Assembly: GCA_022113835.1 (NCBI GenBank)
Contig: JAILWY010000023.1
Coordinates: 7,006,001 to 7,070,000, forward strand
DNA length: 64,000 nt
Direction of reading: 5' to 3'
Source: Atopsyche davidsoni
Lineage: Eukaryota > Arthropoda > Insecta > Trichoptera > Hydrobiosidae
Shown here: positions 12,625-25,414 of the stretch, piece after piece
How the letters are laid out: every line of letters starts with the position of its first letter
Numbering within the stretch: the first letter of the stretch is position 1
The notes under the pieces: model-generated
The model's input: only the letters and a program-made list of their open reading frames with translations
Databases searched by the model: none
Told to the model about the DNA's origin: nothing
Made by a program: the position numbers and the translations under genes

Positions 12625-15600
12625 TGTAATAAGTTGCAGGACACAAATACACCATCTAGTTAACGTATTTTAACTGCTTGCTAAATTTTGTTGCATGATC
12701 ACGACCTTTTTGGGACTTATAATTAAAATTATCAAATGTCTTTTTTCACGAATCACGATGAAAAAGGAATGATTGAGCAAAGCGATGGATGGATAGAAAA
12801 AGACTCACGGGGTACAAAAATTTAGTTAAAAATAATTTTATAATTTAGAGGTTTGTTTGCGAAATGAAAGCAAACTTTTGCTCGCCATTGTGGACGTCCA
12901 CGAATGATATTCGACATTTTACGAGAGATTATATTTGACTTAGAATTAGGTAATATTATTAAAAGTTAAATAAAATGAATATTATTATAATTCCATTGAA
13001 TTTTAATACTGGAATAAAAAAATCAAATACCTTCATTAACGAATACTCTGTTTCAGCAAATATACATTTTTAGTTGTTTTTGATATATTTTTTAAAAACC
13101 TTGATAAATACGACAAGAGCACACATACAAAATAAACGTTAATATTAATCGATTTCTGTTCAGGAAAATAAATTTTATTCAGTTTTATCTATATAGCAGA
13201 TACTTAAAGGCAAATTAAGGAAATAAAAAAATACTTTGAACGAAATTGGACCATTTCATATCTTATAAACGGTTTAAATATAATACCTCCTAAAAAAATT
13301 CTGCTTTTCAACTCCAGACAAAAATCTTTAAGTAGAGATTATGCAAAAAAATCAAAGAAGTGATTTTTCGAAGGCAGTTATTACACTTAGTATTTTTAAT
13401 TTTTTGGTCACATAAAATAAAATCGTTATCAATATGAGTATATAAAGGCATAATAAAAGTTACCTATCAAAAATTTGTGTAATTGTTAATAATAAAACAA
13501 TTATTTTTTTATTAAAAACTATGTTATTGAAATATTTTTCTTTTTTATAAACTATAAGATAAAGGTGTATTTTTTTTTTATTTTGTATTATATATGGTTT
13601 GAGCCATATTATAAGAGTTATCGTGGACTTGTAAAAATATTTCGTAAAAAAAATCTACCAAGTCGACCATAAAAAACACATAGACTAGGGAAAGGAGCTT
13701 ATTAGAAGTAATTTGTCCAGGCTTGCAGGTCAGAAGTAGTGTTGGACCTGTTCCGGGAGATTGAATAACATGGAAGGGTCCTTACAAGAGAGTGAAAATT
13801 TTATTAGAAGCAAAAGCGAGAATAAACAGAGTATAAATTAGAGGCCTTATTTATGGTTGTAAGATTATTTACATTTAAGTAATATTTATTTAAAAGAGAA
13901 GACGCATATAATTAACATTATATTCTGAATATTTAAAACCTTACTTGTATGTCTACGTGTCATTACGAATGCAGGCCTTTCGTCGGACTAGTTTGTGATT
14001 TGGGATATTAGATGTGCTGAGTAGGTTTTCAAAGTCCAGGGAGTTATTTTTGTGTGAGATATACGTCACAGAATATACGCAAAGATCGATAAAATCTCCT
14101 GGGCGAGCCCCGACGTGGGTGCTGGCGGTGGCGGAGCATTACCTCAGGGCTGGCTGACCGCAGGACGCAGGAATTTCATTACTTGACAGAGAACGTCTGC
14201 TTCACTCATTCATCTTTAATTTCTTAAGTTATGGTGATGATTTTTAAAACATGAAATCAATTGGTTCTTAAACGGCCGATTAATTCTCTGCCCTATCGTT
14301 CTTACAAACAATTCACACTGTCTCGTTGTTGATATCCTCATATACTATTTTTATTTCCTTAACAGTACCATGCATGTGATGCCATTCAATTTAATATATA
14401 TAGACTTTTATGTAATTTTCTTTTAAAGTTTTGATGTCAATTAATCATTACTATATCTGCGGAAGTTATATTAATAATTTTTGATTAAGGGAGATTAGGC
14501 ACTTGCACTTTTCATTTCAATCAAACACTGTATAACCGAATAATTTTATATTGCTCACCCTCAGTGAAAAAAATTAAAGCTATATATATGATTTATACAA
14601 TAAATGGTCACATGTCTTGGGGCACTGTTTATAACTATCTGATGATTTAAAGTTGACAAAAAAAATATAAAGATATACTATGGATATTATTAAATGTAAA
14701 CATATATAATATAAATCTGATTTAATATGAAATAATATTCAGGTATATTTCAGCAAGGTACAAGTTCCGACGCATAATAATGTTGATTTGACAATGAACG
14801 ATCGATACATCGTATCTATAATAACATACATAGTTGACTTGCAAATTTACATTTCGATATATGGCAAATATTCAAATACATTTTGTTATGTTATCACATT
14901 TCAGCATATTTCTGCAAACCAAATAATCCACGCTGTGTAAAAATACCCACGTATAAAAAGAAGAACAGTTTTACTAAACAGTAGTTGATGTTTTTTTATT
15001 TGTCCACAATAAACGTATCTTCGGAAACCTTCTCTGTTAGCACGGTCCTCGGTTTGTTTAAAAAAGACGTATTGAGCAAACGTCCCTGATAATTTAATTA
15101 TAAAATATCTTTTAATTACCACACTTAGTTTTAAAATGTCCATATATTTAATAAAATAAACCTCCCATATTTTTAAAGTTTTCATAATCACTTTTATAAA
15201 ATACTTGAATTTTCGTTAATATAATATAGTTCTGTAAAAAAAATACTTTAAATAAACAAATATAACTAGCTACAATGCTTACTGACAAGACTACTTTTTT
15301 GGTCATATTTGTTTGATCTAATAATGAAGGGGAAAAAATTGTTACCTTTTCAATTAAACGAGTCTGAAATGGACATTTCTATATCATCTTAAAAACAAGC
15401 TTCTGAACTTAAAAAAAAATACTTTCACTGATTTATTGAAACATCAAATCAACGCACCAACGTGAAAAGGTTGGGCATTTAGATAAAATAGACTTATCGC
15501 CCATACTTCAATTTTCAAAAGAGCCAGGATATTTTTTTTTTTATCAAACATGATTGTCTCGTATATTACATCAAAAGAGTATATATATTTCACCGTGCAT

Positions 15601-18600
15601 TGTGGACCCGCAAATGTATTTTTAAAATATGTTTTGAAAAATATTTCTTTATTGTTACCGTGGGTTGGATACTTTGAGGGGAGATAATATAAATTCTGAA
15701 GGCTGTGTTGCCTAGCCCGGGGGCAGAAGCTGCACGCGGCGGGGGCTGCTCGCACACGCAGGACTGTGTGTGTGGGATATTATTTCAAGCAGCTGGCACC
15801 CAAGCGCGACCATAAAACTTGGTGAAACGATTGAAATGGTCCTCACCAGACTGACTTGGCGGTTCGTCAACACTTGCGCCATAAAATACGAGTGAATTAT
15901 ATCTCCACCCATGAAGCTATTATACATATCATAAAAAAAGATACTTGCTTTATATTTTAAAAAAAAAAATATATATATATATGAAAATAAATTTGCACAC
16001 CGGGGTTTTTTCAGTGTTTTACTGAAACGTTTTAATAACATTATAAAAAGCATCATAGTATACTTAAAATCCTACAAATGGAATTGTCATTAGAATAAAA
16101 TATCGATGAACGATTGTCTTTAAAAACATTTTTTTTGAAAATAAATGGAGAACAAAGCAAAAAATAAATTTAAGTCTTTCTTTAGTACGATTGAGATTCA
16201 ACATAGGTAAAAATCTGAATGTGTAAAATTACGATGAGGATTTTTCTCTGTAATCTCAGATTACAAACGGTCTGAGATCTGAGATTTTTCTGGGCTATTT
16301 TAATATGATTTTTATTTTTTTCTTTTCCACTGTCGTTCTAGCTATGTCAGAATCATTTCCAAAGAAAATACACCAGAAAAGTCAAGAAAATATTAAGATG
16401 AAATGGCATGCACACAGATGATTCGAGAAATTTTTAAATAAAAATGAGTTGTTAGATACTAGGTTATATAAAAATATATATCAAAAACACCACGAACCAC
16501 TCAAAAAAGCAGTTTTCTCTCACTCGTGTTTCCCCCACTTTATTAATTTATGTAAATGTGCTAAGTCGTGTTGTCAGCTCAGCTGCATAAAATTACATCC
16601 GATGTTTTGTTTTGTATTCAAGTTGTTACATTAAAGTGGATTGTTCTCGTAACTGTGAGCACTGTCTGCTATAATAACTATATGTTAAACGTAGTACTTT
16701 AATCATGAAAACAAGAGACATATTGACATAGTATGGAATATAAACCTAGTCTATTAAGTTCTGTCAGTAACAGACGTTTGCCTGACGTGTTTATTATCAA
16801 TTAAAATCAAATTATTATGGTTTAGACATGCTCCATACATATTATACTATGTATAATTGTCTATATTTGTTTATTATGGTTAATAATTGAATTCAATCTG
16901 GCAGGTGTACTCACTAATGTGATGCATGGACAGATTTGCATATCGTTTTGTGAAACCGATTATTTATCATTTTAATCATTGCTATGTGTTATCATATAAT
17001 TAATAATATAAAGTAAATAATAATACTTAATAAAATAATATTTTACGCTTCTGAGAAAAGGAAAATAGAAATAACATATGTTTTATAATATTATAGTAAC
17101 AGATGTAACAACATCGTTATGTTATATAAAAAAAATATAGGGTTTTGAAATATGAGTATCATATATAATGAGTTTAATATGAAATGATATTTGATATTTC
17201 CGAATTACTCAACAATCAAACTTTTATTCTCGTTTATTAGCTTTATAAAGAGTAGAGCTGTTGGGAGGTGTAGAGAACCCAATTATATATCAGATTACTT
17301 CTATTTAGAAGTATAATAATTTAACGGCCAGTATTTTCATTAAAACAAGTTCCAATATTAAGTCATTGTATAATATGCAAGACCTGGTAATGGATTGTGA
17401 ATTTCTCGCCCCAAGTCAGGAGTTGGAAATGTAAGGCGATCAGAATGAACGTTTAATATATGTGGATTGCTAACTTTTGAAAATGCTGTCGTCGACGCCG
17501 ATGCAAATAAAATAAAGTTTTGTCCAATAGATAATTTTCTGACGAGATAAAAAAATTGGAATCACTTCAAACTAAATTTGACGTCTTAGTCGGATATTAT
17601 GATATGAAGTAAAATTGCTGTATTATATGGAATTTTTACTATTTATCTAATTCTTTGGCCATAATTATATTAACATCAAAATTTAATTCTTATAGCTTAT
17701 AAACTCATAGTGCTATGTTAGTCGTGGCTCAGATGTCAATGAATGCCAACCCCTGCAGAAGCTCTTCTAGCGTCTTCAAATGCTAATCAAATAAATGAAT
17801 ATTCAGTGGGTACAAACTAAGAGAGATACTAGAAAAAATATATATTCATCTTAAAATAAAAATCATTGCCGAAAAAAATGTTATTTGAAATATCTATTTG
17901 AAAAACAAATAAAACGTCTACAAAATTTAGATTGTCAATGACAGATTGTTTTTTAAATATAAACTTTGGTGTTGACACCTTTTTACATTCCTTTTCGTTT
18001 ACAATTTTCCTTGCCTTTAGTGTCTGGCCTGGCCTTACTATGCGGTTCTATGTGAAGATGCTCTGCACTGATTTTTCATATATTATTTATTGCCAGCCTT
18101 TCCATTTTATCACTGAAAATGAAAAATGATGTGTAATATGCAAGCGACGCTAATAAATATTGGCTGTTGGAAAGGTTTATACTTTATATTCGCCGTTATT
18201 CTTTTGAAGGCCAAAATGAATCATAATTTTCTTGAATATTAAAAGTATTAATACTTATAAAACAAAAGATTTGTTTAATTTGTAATCACCCGATTAGGCA
18301 AATTTTAAGGTGAAGAAACCGTGAATATAAGACAAAACGGCACGAGTTTATCTAAGCTCTGTATACCCGTTAGTTATTTTTTTATATTATTTTAGAAATA
18401 TCTGGGAGTATAAAGTATTTTTTTTAAATTTATATTTAATTAAAATTTCATTCTTTTATTTTTTGAAAGAATTCCTGGAATTTAATTAAATTCAATGTCC
18501 TTGTTTTCAGGTCTCTCCGGCAAACATATTCAATTTCATCAATTATGTATGTTTTACCAAAAACTCAAGTTCAAAATACACCGCATGCGGCTAAAGAGTG

Positions 18601-19340
18601 AGCTTGGCTCAAAGGCATACTGGTTTTATTTAAATAATTAAAAGAAAATAAACACAAATTTAAAAACATGTTTAATATATAAATTGTAAAAAAATACCCA
18701 CTTTTATACATCCTCGAATATATGTGAATTTATGAAGTTGATAAAATTAATGAATCTTGGTATTTTTTAAAATAAAATATGTTGAAAAAGGCGCTAGAAC
18801 TGGCTTATGGCATTATTATGTATAAAATCATGGTGAGGTTGATACTGAAGCAAATTCCTCGAGTGAATCATATCGGTATGAATTATTGTGTTTTTCATTG
18901 CGTATTGCCATGTTAAGAGATTAGAACAGTAGTAAAAAATGGAAATAATTTTCTTGCCGGACATTTTCTTCCGCTCAGTTTAGGGGTGGAAAATTTCTAA
19001 ATTTTATTTTAATCACTAAATTCCGTAGACTTGGTGTTTTTATTGTATAAATTAAGCTATGAAGAGGGGCAATCGACATCAAACCATTTGAAAGTAGTTG
19101 TTCGACCAAAGTAAAATGTTCATTCCTGTTACATGAAATACCATACAAAGCGGCTCTCAGCGTACATGAACCCAAATTTTATGTACAGTTTTAAAAGTTT
19201 GTTTTTAATTAAATAAATTGTCACATATAAAAAATATTTGCAAATTAAAAAATATTAACTATAATAACTGCAAAATATAAAAAAAAATATTTTCAACATA
19301 GTTCAATAGTTTTAGATTTTTTCGTAGTTCCAGGATTTAT
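12625..19340. other. AT-rich intergenic DNA, no gene seen
   Basis: Low-complexity sequence. GC-rich islands occur at about 14090-14170 and 15700-15860; the second overlaps unrecognised minus-strand open frames of 103 and 114 codons. No conserved domain, splice structure or RNA gene was seen. Confidence 0.5.
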
Positions 19341-19570
19341 TGAGGACTTAATTTGATTCCCAAAGCCTCGCGGCGCGTGATCGGCCCGAGCAATTCTTCA
19401 AATGCTTGACAAAGTTTGGGAGACATCGCTCCCGAGGTTTAATCGAGTGCAAAGGCTCCCATCCGTAGAAAAATAGATTAATCAGGTACGCGACTTTACT
19501 GCCGAAACTCACAACTGGCATGTGCCTGCTCTGACTCCTTACGGGGGAAATGATTCCCATGTACGTGGAA
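19340..19570. promoter_or_regulatory. GC-rich island, enhancer-like
   Basis: About 230 bases of balanced composition with CpGs, an AGATTAATC homeodomain-type site at about 19475-19483 and CAAAGTTTG-like nuclear-receptor sequence near 19409. There is no coding evidence. A conserved regulatory element is a reasonable but unproven reading. Confidence 0.3.
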
Positions 19571-19605
19571 GGGAGACAAGCGCAAAGAAGGAAGCACTTT
19601 ATATA

Positions 19606-19608
<3 letters not shown>

Positions 19609-19636
<28 letters not shown>
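19609..19636. repeat. (AT)14 microsatellite
   Basis: Uninterrupted AT dinucleotide run. Confidence 0.95.
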
Positions 19637-20480
19637 TCCCATGCAGAGTTAAAAATACAGGTAGCGTGCAGAAGTGAGTTCATTTCATAATAACAAACAT
19701 GGAGAGGTAGTGCATAAAGTTCGCTTTTAAAGAAGTGCCGGGTCTTGTTTAAGTCGAGTACATCTTCCTTGAGACTCTCAGCGCTCCTTTGTGGAGCGAT
19801 TTCCCTCTAAAAGTAGTTTCTTTGAGCGAATGTTATTGCTGAACTTGTGTTGTGGCATAAAGAGGTTATATCTCTGTACTTAGACGGCGCGTAGGGTTTA
19901 TGTATTTTTAAGTACTGCCAGTCACTTAAGAGTTTTATTACCTTTTTGCAAAGCAGTTTGAAAGTAGATTGGCTAGACTCAAGATGAAGTTTATGTTAAT
20001 TTTAATGGAATTTAACTTTTTCAATAAAATGGACAAAATGCTGTTATATACCGAGAAAAGTTAAGTGCTAGAACTATTAAGGTATATTGTTTATAACTTT
20101 ACGCTGTCAAAATAATATAAATGTTGATCCAATAAAACATTTAACGGAATACTAAAACTTAATTATTTTACTCAATATATAAAACCGTTTGGTTATTTGA
20201 CAAAATAAAAATAAAAATGTTAAAGATGTGGATTGAGAAATCGTTTGTTAATTATTTCAAATATATCGAGTAGTCTTATGACAAGTGGTAAAATATTCAC
20301 CGAAAATGATTATGACATAAGTAGGAAAATTTCTAAAAATAAAAACTGATAACACAGTAAGCATCGAAATTTTTCTTTGTACTTTCAATATTGCCATTAA
20401 ATTGATATCTAATTGATCGTAATATTATAATTTAGCGTGAGTTTTAGTAAGACTAATCTCCAAAATGATCTTCACAAAAC

Positions 20481-20861
20481 TTGCTATTTTTTTATTTACT
20501 GTACGATGATAATATTTTGAAATTTAAAAGTAAATTATTTTCAATCTTATACATAGATCTTTCCTCGAATTGCAAACGTAAGAGAGAACGTCACAACTAT
20601 AACCTCCCGTTTATAAAATTGCAGGAGGAGCAGAATATCCTCGGGGCTATTCGGTCCAACATGATTTATGTTTATGCGACCCATTCACGTCCACAAAGCT
20701 CCGCGGGGAGGAATGCTTTGACGAGATACAATTTTGCGTACGGAAATGTCGGTTTGATCCCAAATTCTGAAGCTAATTTTATTTTTCGGGTAGCTTTTGA
20801 TATCCTGTTTGCTCAAGTCGATTTATATCCTGAACACATGTGTGATTTTATTTGTGTTTGA
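20481..20861 (+). other. 126-codon open frame on an island, unrecognised
   Basis: This is the longest open frame outside the transposons and the C-rich low-complexity tract. Its second half lies on a GC-richer island (about 20575-20780). The predicted product has no signal peptide, repeats or known motif, and no promoter or poly(A) signal is clearly placed. It could be a chance frame on a GC island or a fragment of an unknown exon. I do not call it a gene. Confidence 0.2.
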
Positions 20862-21937
20862 AAAATGTCTGTTTCTGTTGGCTTATCAAGCTGTAGAATT
20901 GTATGTTATTTATGAAAGATAATCATGAGCAGTTAACGTTTGTATTATTTTTTTTTTGCAAAAAGTTTCAGTTCAGCCGTTGCTCTATTTATTCATAATG
21001 TCGACGAACAAATTGTATATTAATTTTTAAATATCTTGTAAATAGCTAAGGTAGTAAAATTATAAACGAAGTAAATAATTTAAATGTATTTTTTAAATTT
21101 GTTGTAATTACTCGACCTGATGCTAAAAATTTGGCTTTCTCAGTAATTAAGGAAACCTCGACTAGGGGAGACAGAAAAAGGACGCTTCGGCTAGAGTGGC
21201 ACTGGTTGGGACTGTTTTACACAAAATAATAAAAAAATCTGCAAGTAAGATATTCTCTTCATATTTTCATTTCCACAAAATATATATAATAATATAATAA
21301 TTAACGTATTTTTTTTAGTTTCATGAATTTTATCTTACTATTCTAATATTATTAAGATTTGACAAAATATATTCAACGTGAAAAAAGTATCAAAATATTA
21401 TTGTTCATTCATGCCAAATAATATGTACCCTTTTTTTTCTCATGGTAGACATGTTCAAAATAAATGATAAAATAAAGCATATTTATAAACATGTAGATTT
21501 ATTTAAATGACTACTGTTATGTGTAATTAGAATGAATTGCACCTGGTTATCAATACATTTTATTGGAAGGTGGTCGATAATACATTACCGAATAAAGTAT
21601 GACCTCCGGTAAAATATTTCCAATTTTCCCTCATCCTCATTGGTATTTCTCATAGAATTTATGTAATTTCTCATATAATAACTTCAACATTATACGCATT
21701 CTATCCCGCCAACAATATTAATGGGTTTTCAGGATATTCTTAGCTGTGTACTTTACATTTCAAATATAAGCAGTGATTGACTTCAGGACTGAATTTAATA
21801 AAAGCGAAAAAGGGTAGCGTTCAAAAAAATTAAATATGCTTTAAATTGATATAACAACACTTATAACATTTTTAAGTATCACAAATAAATTATAACTGAG
21901 CTTAAATAGAAAAATTAAAATAACATAATGATAATAG

Positions 21938-21941
<4 letters not shown>

Positions 21942-21972
<31 letters not shown>
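21942..21972. repeat. (AT)n microsatellite
   Basis: Uninterrupted AT dinucleotide run of about 31 bases. Confidence 0.95.
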
Positions 21973-21977
<5 letters not shown>

Positions 21978-22179
21978 ATACGGATAGCCGTGCTTAATAA
22001 CAAGTTTTGATGTATGGTTCTTAAAGGTTTATAGAAGCAGTTATATCTTAATTTACTTCTATAAAGTTAAGAATCTAAAAATTAAACGAAGATAGTATAA
22101 CATTACAAATTGAATGTAATATAAAGTTAAAAAATATATTAAATCCGATCGGAAAGACGTATGTAGGTTATTTGGTTTC

Positions 22180-22340
22180 GTGGTTTACTGGAGTTTGTTT
22201 ATTTACGCACAACAGCCACCCGGTCGGCGATGATTGGTAGTTTTACCCACTAATTATAAACTAAGGGCGGGAGGGTCGCTGGGGTTGGTTTGTTTGAATA
22301 CGAGACAGGCAGGGCGGTTTGGCGGGCGGGTCAGATTTAT
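22180..22340. promoter_or_regulatory. CpG/GC-box and inverted-CCAAT promoter-like island
   Basis: It contains GATGATTGG at about 22229-22237 (an inverted CCAAT box), a GGGCGGGAGGG GC box at about 22265-22275 and further GGGCGG/GGCGGGCGGG runs to 22330. An 83-codon frame starting at 22319 is not recognisable. The combination looks like a housekeeping-type promoter, but no transcript can be assigned. Confidence 0.3.
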
Positions 22341-22344
22341 GGGG

Positions 22345-25040
22345 CCTCATTTTGTTTAAGCGCGGTGTGATTTCCCAGCTGACTGCACTTGATAAAATGT
22401 ATGAATTCAGTGACAACATTGTATTTAGAGCTTGCGGTGGACTTGATTTACCTGTTTGTTTAACTCTGGTTTACGCATTGTTAAATTATCGCGTTATATG
22501 CAAATTTTTACGAACTCGTAAAGCTTGTGAAACATTTCTAAGCATTGCATTTAATACGACATATATATAGTATGTGTAGTTTTCAAACTAAATGGTCAAA
22601 GCCAAGCAAAAACTTAAGACCGTTGGACTTGAGGTGTCACTCGTATATTCAACATAAAAAATACCCAAGAGAATTTTTTAATATCCTATATTTAAAAAAT
22701 TTACGGTGCAAAATGAGTAAGTTTGGAAATCAAAATATATTGTTTTCACAATTTATTGAACACTTTTATTGTATAAGAAAATTGATCAGTTCACATTTGC
22801 CTCAATCAATCAAAAAATAAATATTCTGGGTGTTATAGATTTTCGGAAAATATGTGGGATCAATTTTTATTATTATTGCCGCTTACGTCAGTTTTTCAAT
22901 ACCAATCACCGATTAACATTTTTCTGTAAACTACAACTCAAGTTATTGAATTGCTAATATGTTTTTGCTGAGTAGTAAAGTTTGAATTGTAATTTTAATG
23001 CTTGCTTGCATTAAAATATAATTACTTTTTTTCAAAGTATTTTAAAAATAATGATTTCTTTATCGTTTTGACAAGGCCTCGTACACCATATTCACAGTAA
23101 CACTTCAAACGACTATTTTAAATAAATATTTGTGTTATTAACATTATTAGATAAGTATACATGGTTTTAATCGAATTATGATTTATCATAATAACTGGTT
23201 TTTGATACATAATAAAATTATCGAGCACATAAACCAACCGTATTTTTTTTTGTAAACTATAGACCTAAACCGAACGAACTTTGTTTATGAAAGACTTCTG
23301 AATATTTTGAACAAACTGAAAATTCACGTGGGTTTGTTTTTCATATATAAATTTTTACAAAAAACAAACATAGAAAAAGAAGTAATGTTTTGAAGTCTCA
23401 CAAAAAAGAAAAAAACAAACAATTGCGTGATGTCTGACGAATGAGTATCCCATAAAACTGTTTGCCACAGACTGGAGTACTTTGCAGGAGTTTGCTGTTG
23501 CAGCCGGAGTCTGAGTGATTGTTCTGTTGGTACATGTTTATTGGATTTGTGCTGGAAACGCTGCTCCAGCGTACCCTGGGATTTGATTTCGCCGCCGCGA
23601 CAAGTGCGTTGACGTTTTTCTTATTTATTTTTTGTCTTGCCAAATACAATTGAATTTGAAAACTCTTATACACGTTAGAATTAATAAAACATCTGAAATT
23701 AATTTTAAAAATTCAGAGCCTAGCAGACCCACTGGGATCTTGGAAGTCCCCACGTGGGCCCATACATCATTGTTATTTAATAAAAAAAACACGAAAGCTG
23801 GCGAAGGAAACATTCGTAAGAGAAAATTTATTAGAATGAATACTTAAATTAATAGATTTTTATCATCTTTTTATGAAGCTGTTAATCCGTTGTAACTCTT
23901 TCTGTCCAATTATTTATCAATTAGTGATAATCAAAAATCAATAGGGATATATTTTAAAAAGGTTAAATGTTGTCGTTTTGTATTTAATTTACTTAAATAA
24001 ATACATAAGATCAATTATTTTAAGAAGCATGTTAATTTTTACTATAAATAAAATTATAATTCCATTCCCATTACTGCACCGTTTTTAATTTAAATTATTG
24101 ATTTGTCTTCTTTTGATTTAGGAAACTGGGGTGATTTATATATAATTTTAAGTATTGCAATAAATCAACCTCCATTCCTTTTCTACTGTCGCAAGACTTT
24201 CATAAAATTAATTTGTTCGTACTCACGTTTATTTTAAGTTTAGGCAGCCCTGCATTTGTATGAAAAGAAAAATAAATATTGGTATATCGTTATTCCAAAG
24301 CTATAAAGGCTTCCCGAATTCATGTATTTTAATTGATTAAAAACCAAACTAAGGCACTCGTAAATATTTTCCTCGGGAGCCTTTAGTTTCCAAACTCAGC
24401 ACTGCGTAAATAAATGCATTTATACACATTTATTGTAGCCACTAGGTATTGAACATAGTACAAATATTGCGCTATTGCTTACTTGGAAATACCGTTTATT
24501 TTTGATTTGCGATTAATCAATGCCCTTTCACAGTTGAATTCCTTTGACACACTAGTTAGTAAATTTTCATTAATTTACTCGTAATGTTGTGAATAATATT
24601 CTCTCTCGATTGATGGTTTGAATTGTGATTTAAGTGGTTTCACTAAAATATATGTAATTAGTTTTTGTGAAATAAATATATTTGGATGGCTGTATTATAT
24701 AAAAAAATTAGCGAAAATAATGAATACATGGAAAGGGGTAGGGGTACATTTTTGTTAAATATTTCCTCAATCAAGATTAAAATATACTGCTATTAAATAT
24801 TAAGTTTTTGGGTGTTTTATAACATTATTCCAAGACTTTAGCATTTAATTAATTTCAAAGTTACCGCGTACGTTTGCGAATGTTTAAATTTATTAATTGT
24901 TATTGTAATAAAAAATAAATTATTTCAGTTATCGATTATTATTTTTTGTACAGTATTCAAACATATACATACAAATATACGGGCTATATTAAGAAGATGA
25001 AAGCTTTGGTGGACGGTTCCAGTATCTGGAGCCAAGTTTA
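22345..25040. other. AT-rich intergenic DNA, no gene seen
   Basis: Several 60-90 codon open frames occur on both strands, none with a recognisable product. A mildly GC-richer patch lies at 23480-23620. Confidence 0.5.
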
Positions 25041-25049
25041 GAGCTATCC

Positions 25050-25410
25050 AACCATGAAAGCTTTACACTTAAGAATCTGTCAAAGCGATAGCAGCGTCCG
25101 TGAAAACCAACAACACAATATAAATAACATTCTTCCGCCCGACATCCCAGATTTTCCGTTCGATTTTACTTTGATCCAAACGCGATCAGGTCGTCACTGT
25201 TTGACTCGCAATCAAACTTCCTGTGACAATGGCCCCATTGTTCCCGCGGCAAGGGCTCCATGGCGGCGACAACTTCGCTAATCATTCCGTGTAATCTGGC
25301 GTCTTCAGAGGACGGAGCTTCCGGCGCGGGTCAGTCGGCCGTTAAGCCAGCCCAATCAGAGATATCACCCCCCAAGACGTTGGTTACAACTCTTAGATTA
25401 TACTGAGGTA
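25050..25410. promoter_or_regulatory. GC-rich island with CCAAT box
   Basis: The richest part, 25200-25380, carries many CpGs and a CCCAATCAGAG element at about 25349-25359, which matches the NF-Y CCAAT box. A splice-like interval (CAG at 25304-25306 to GAG|GTAAAT at about 25407) is open in one frame, but its product is not recognised. Confidence 0.3.
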
Positions 25411-25414
25411 AATA

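Noticed and set aside
15444..16056. Two minus-strand frames of 103 and 114 codons
   Set aside because: They overlap an A/T-run region and a GC island, with no recognisable motif and composition-driven residues (F, Y, I, K).
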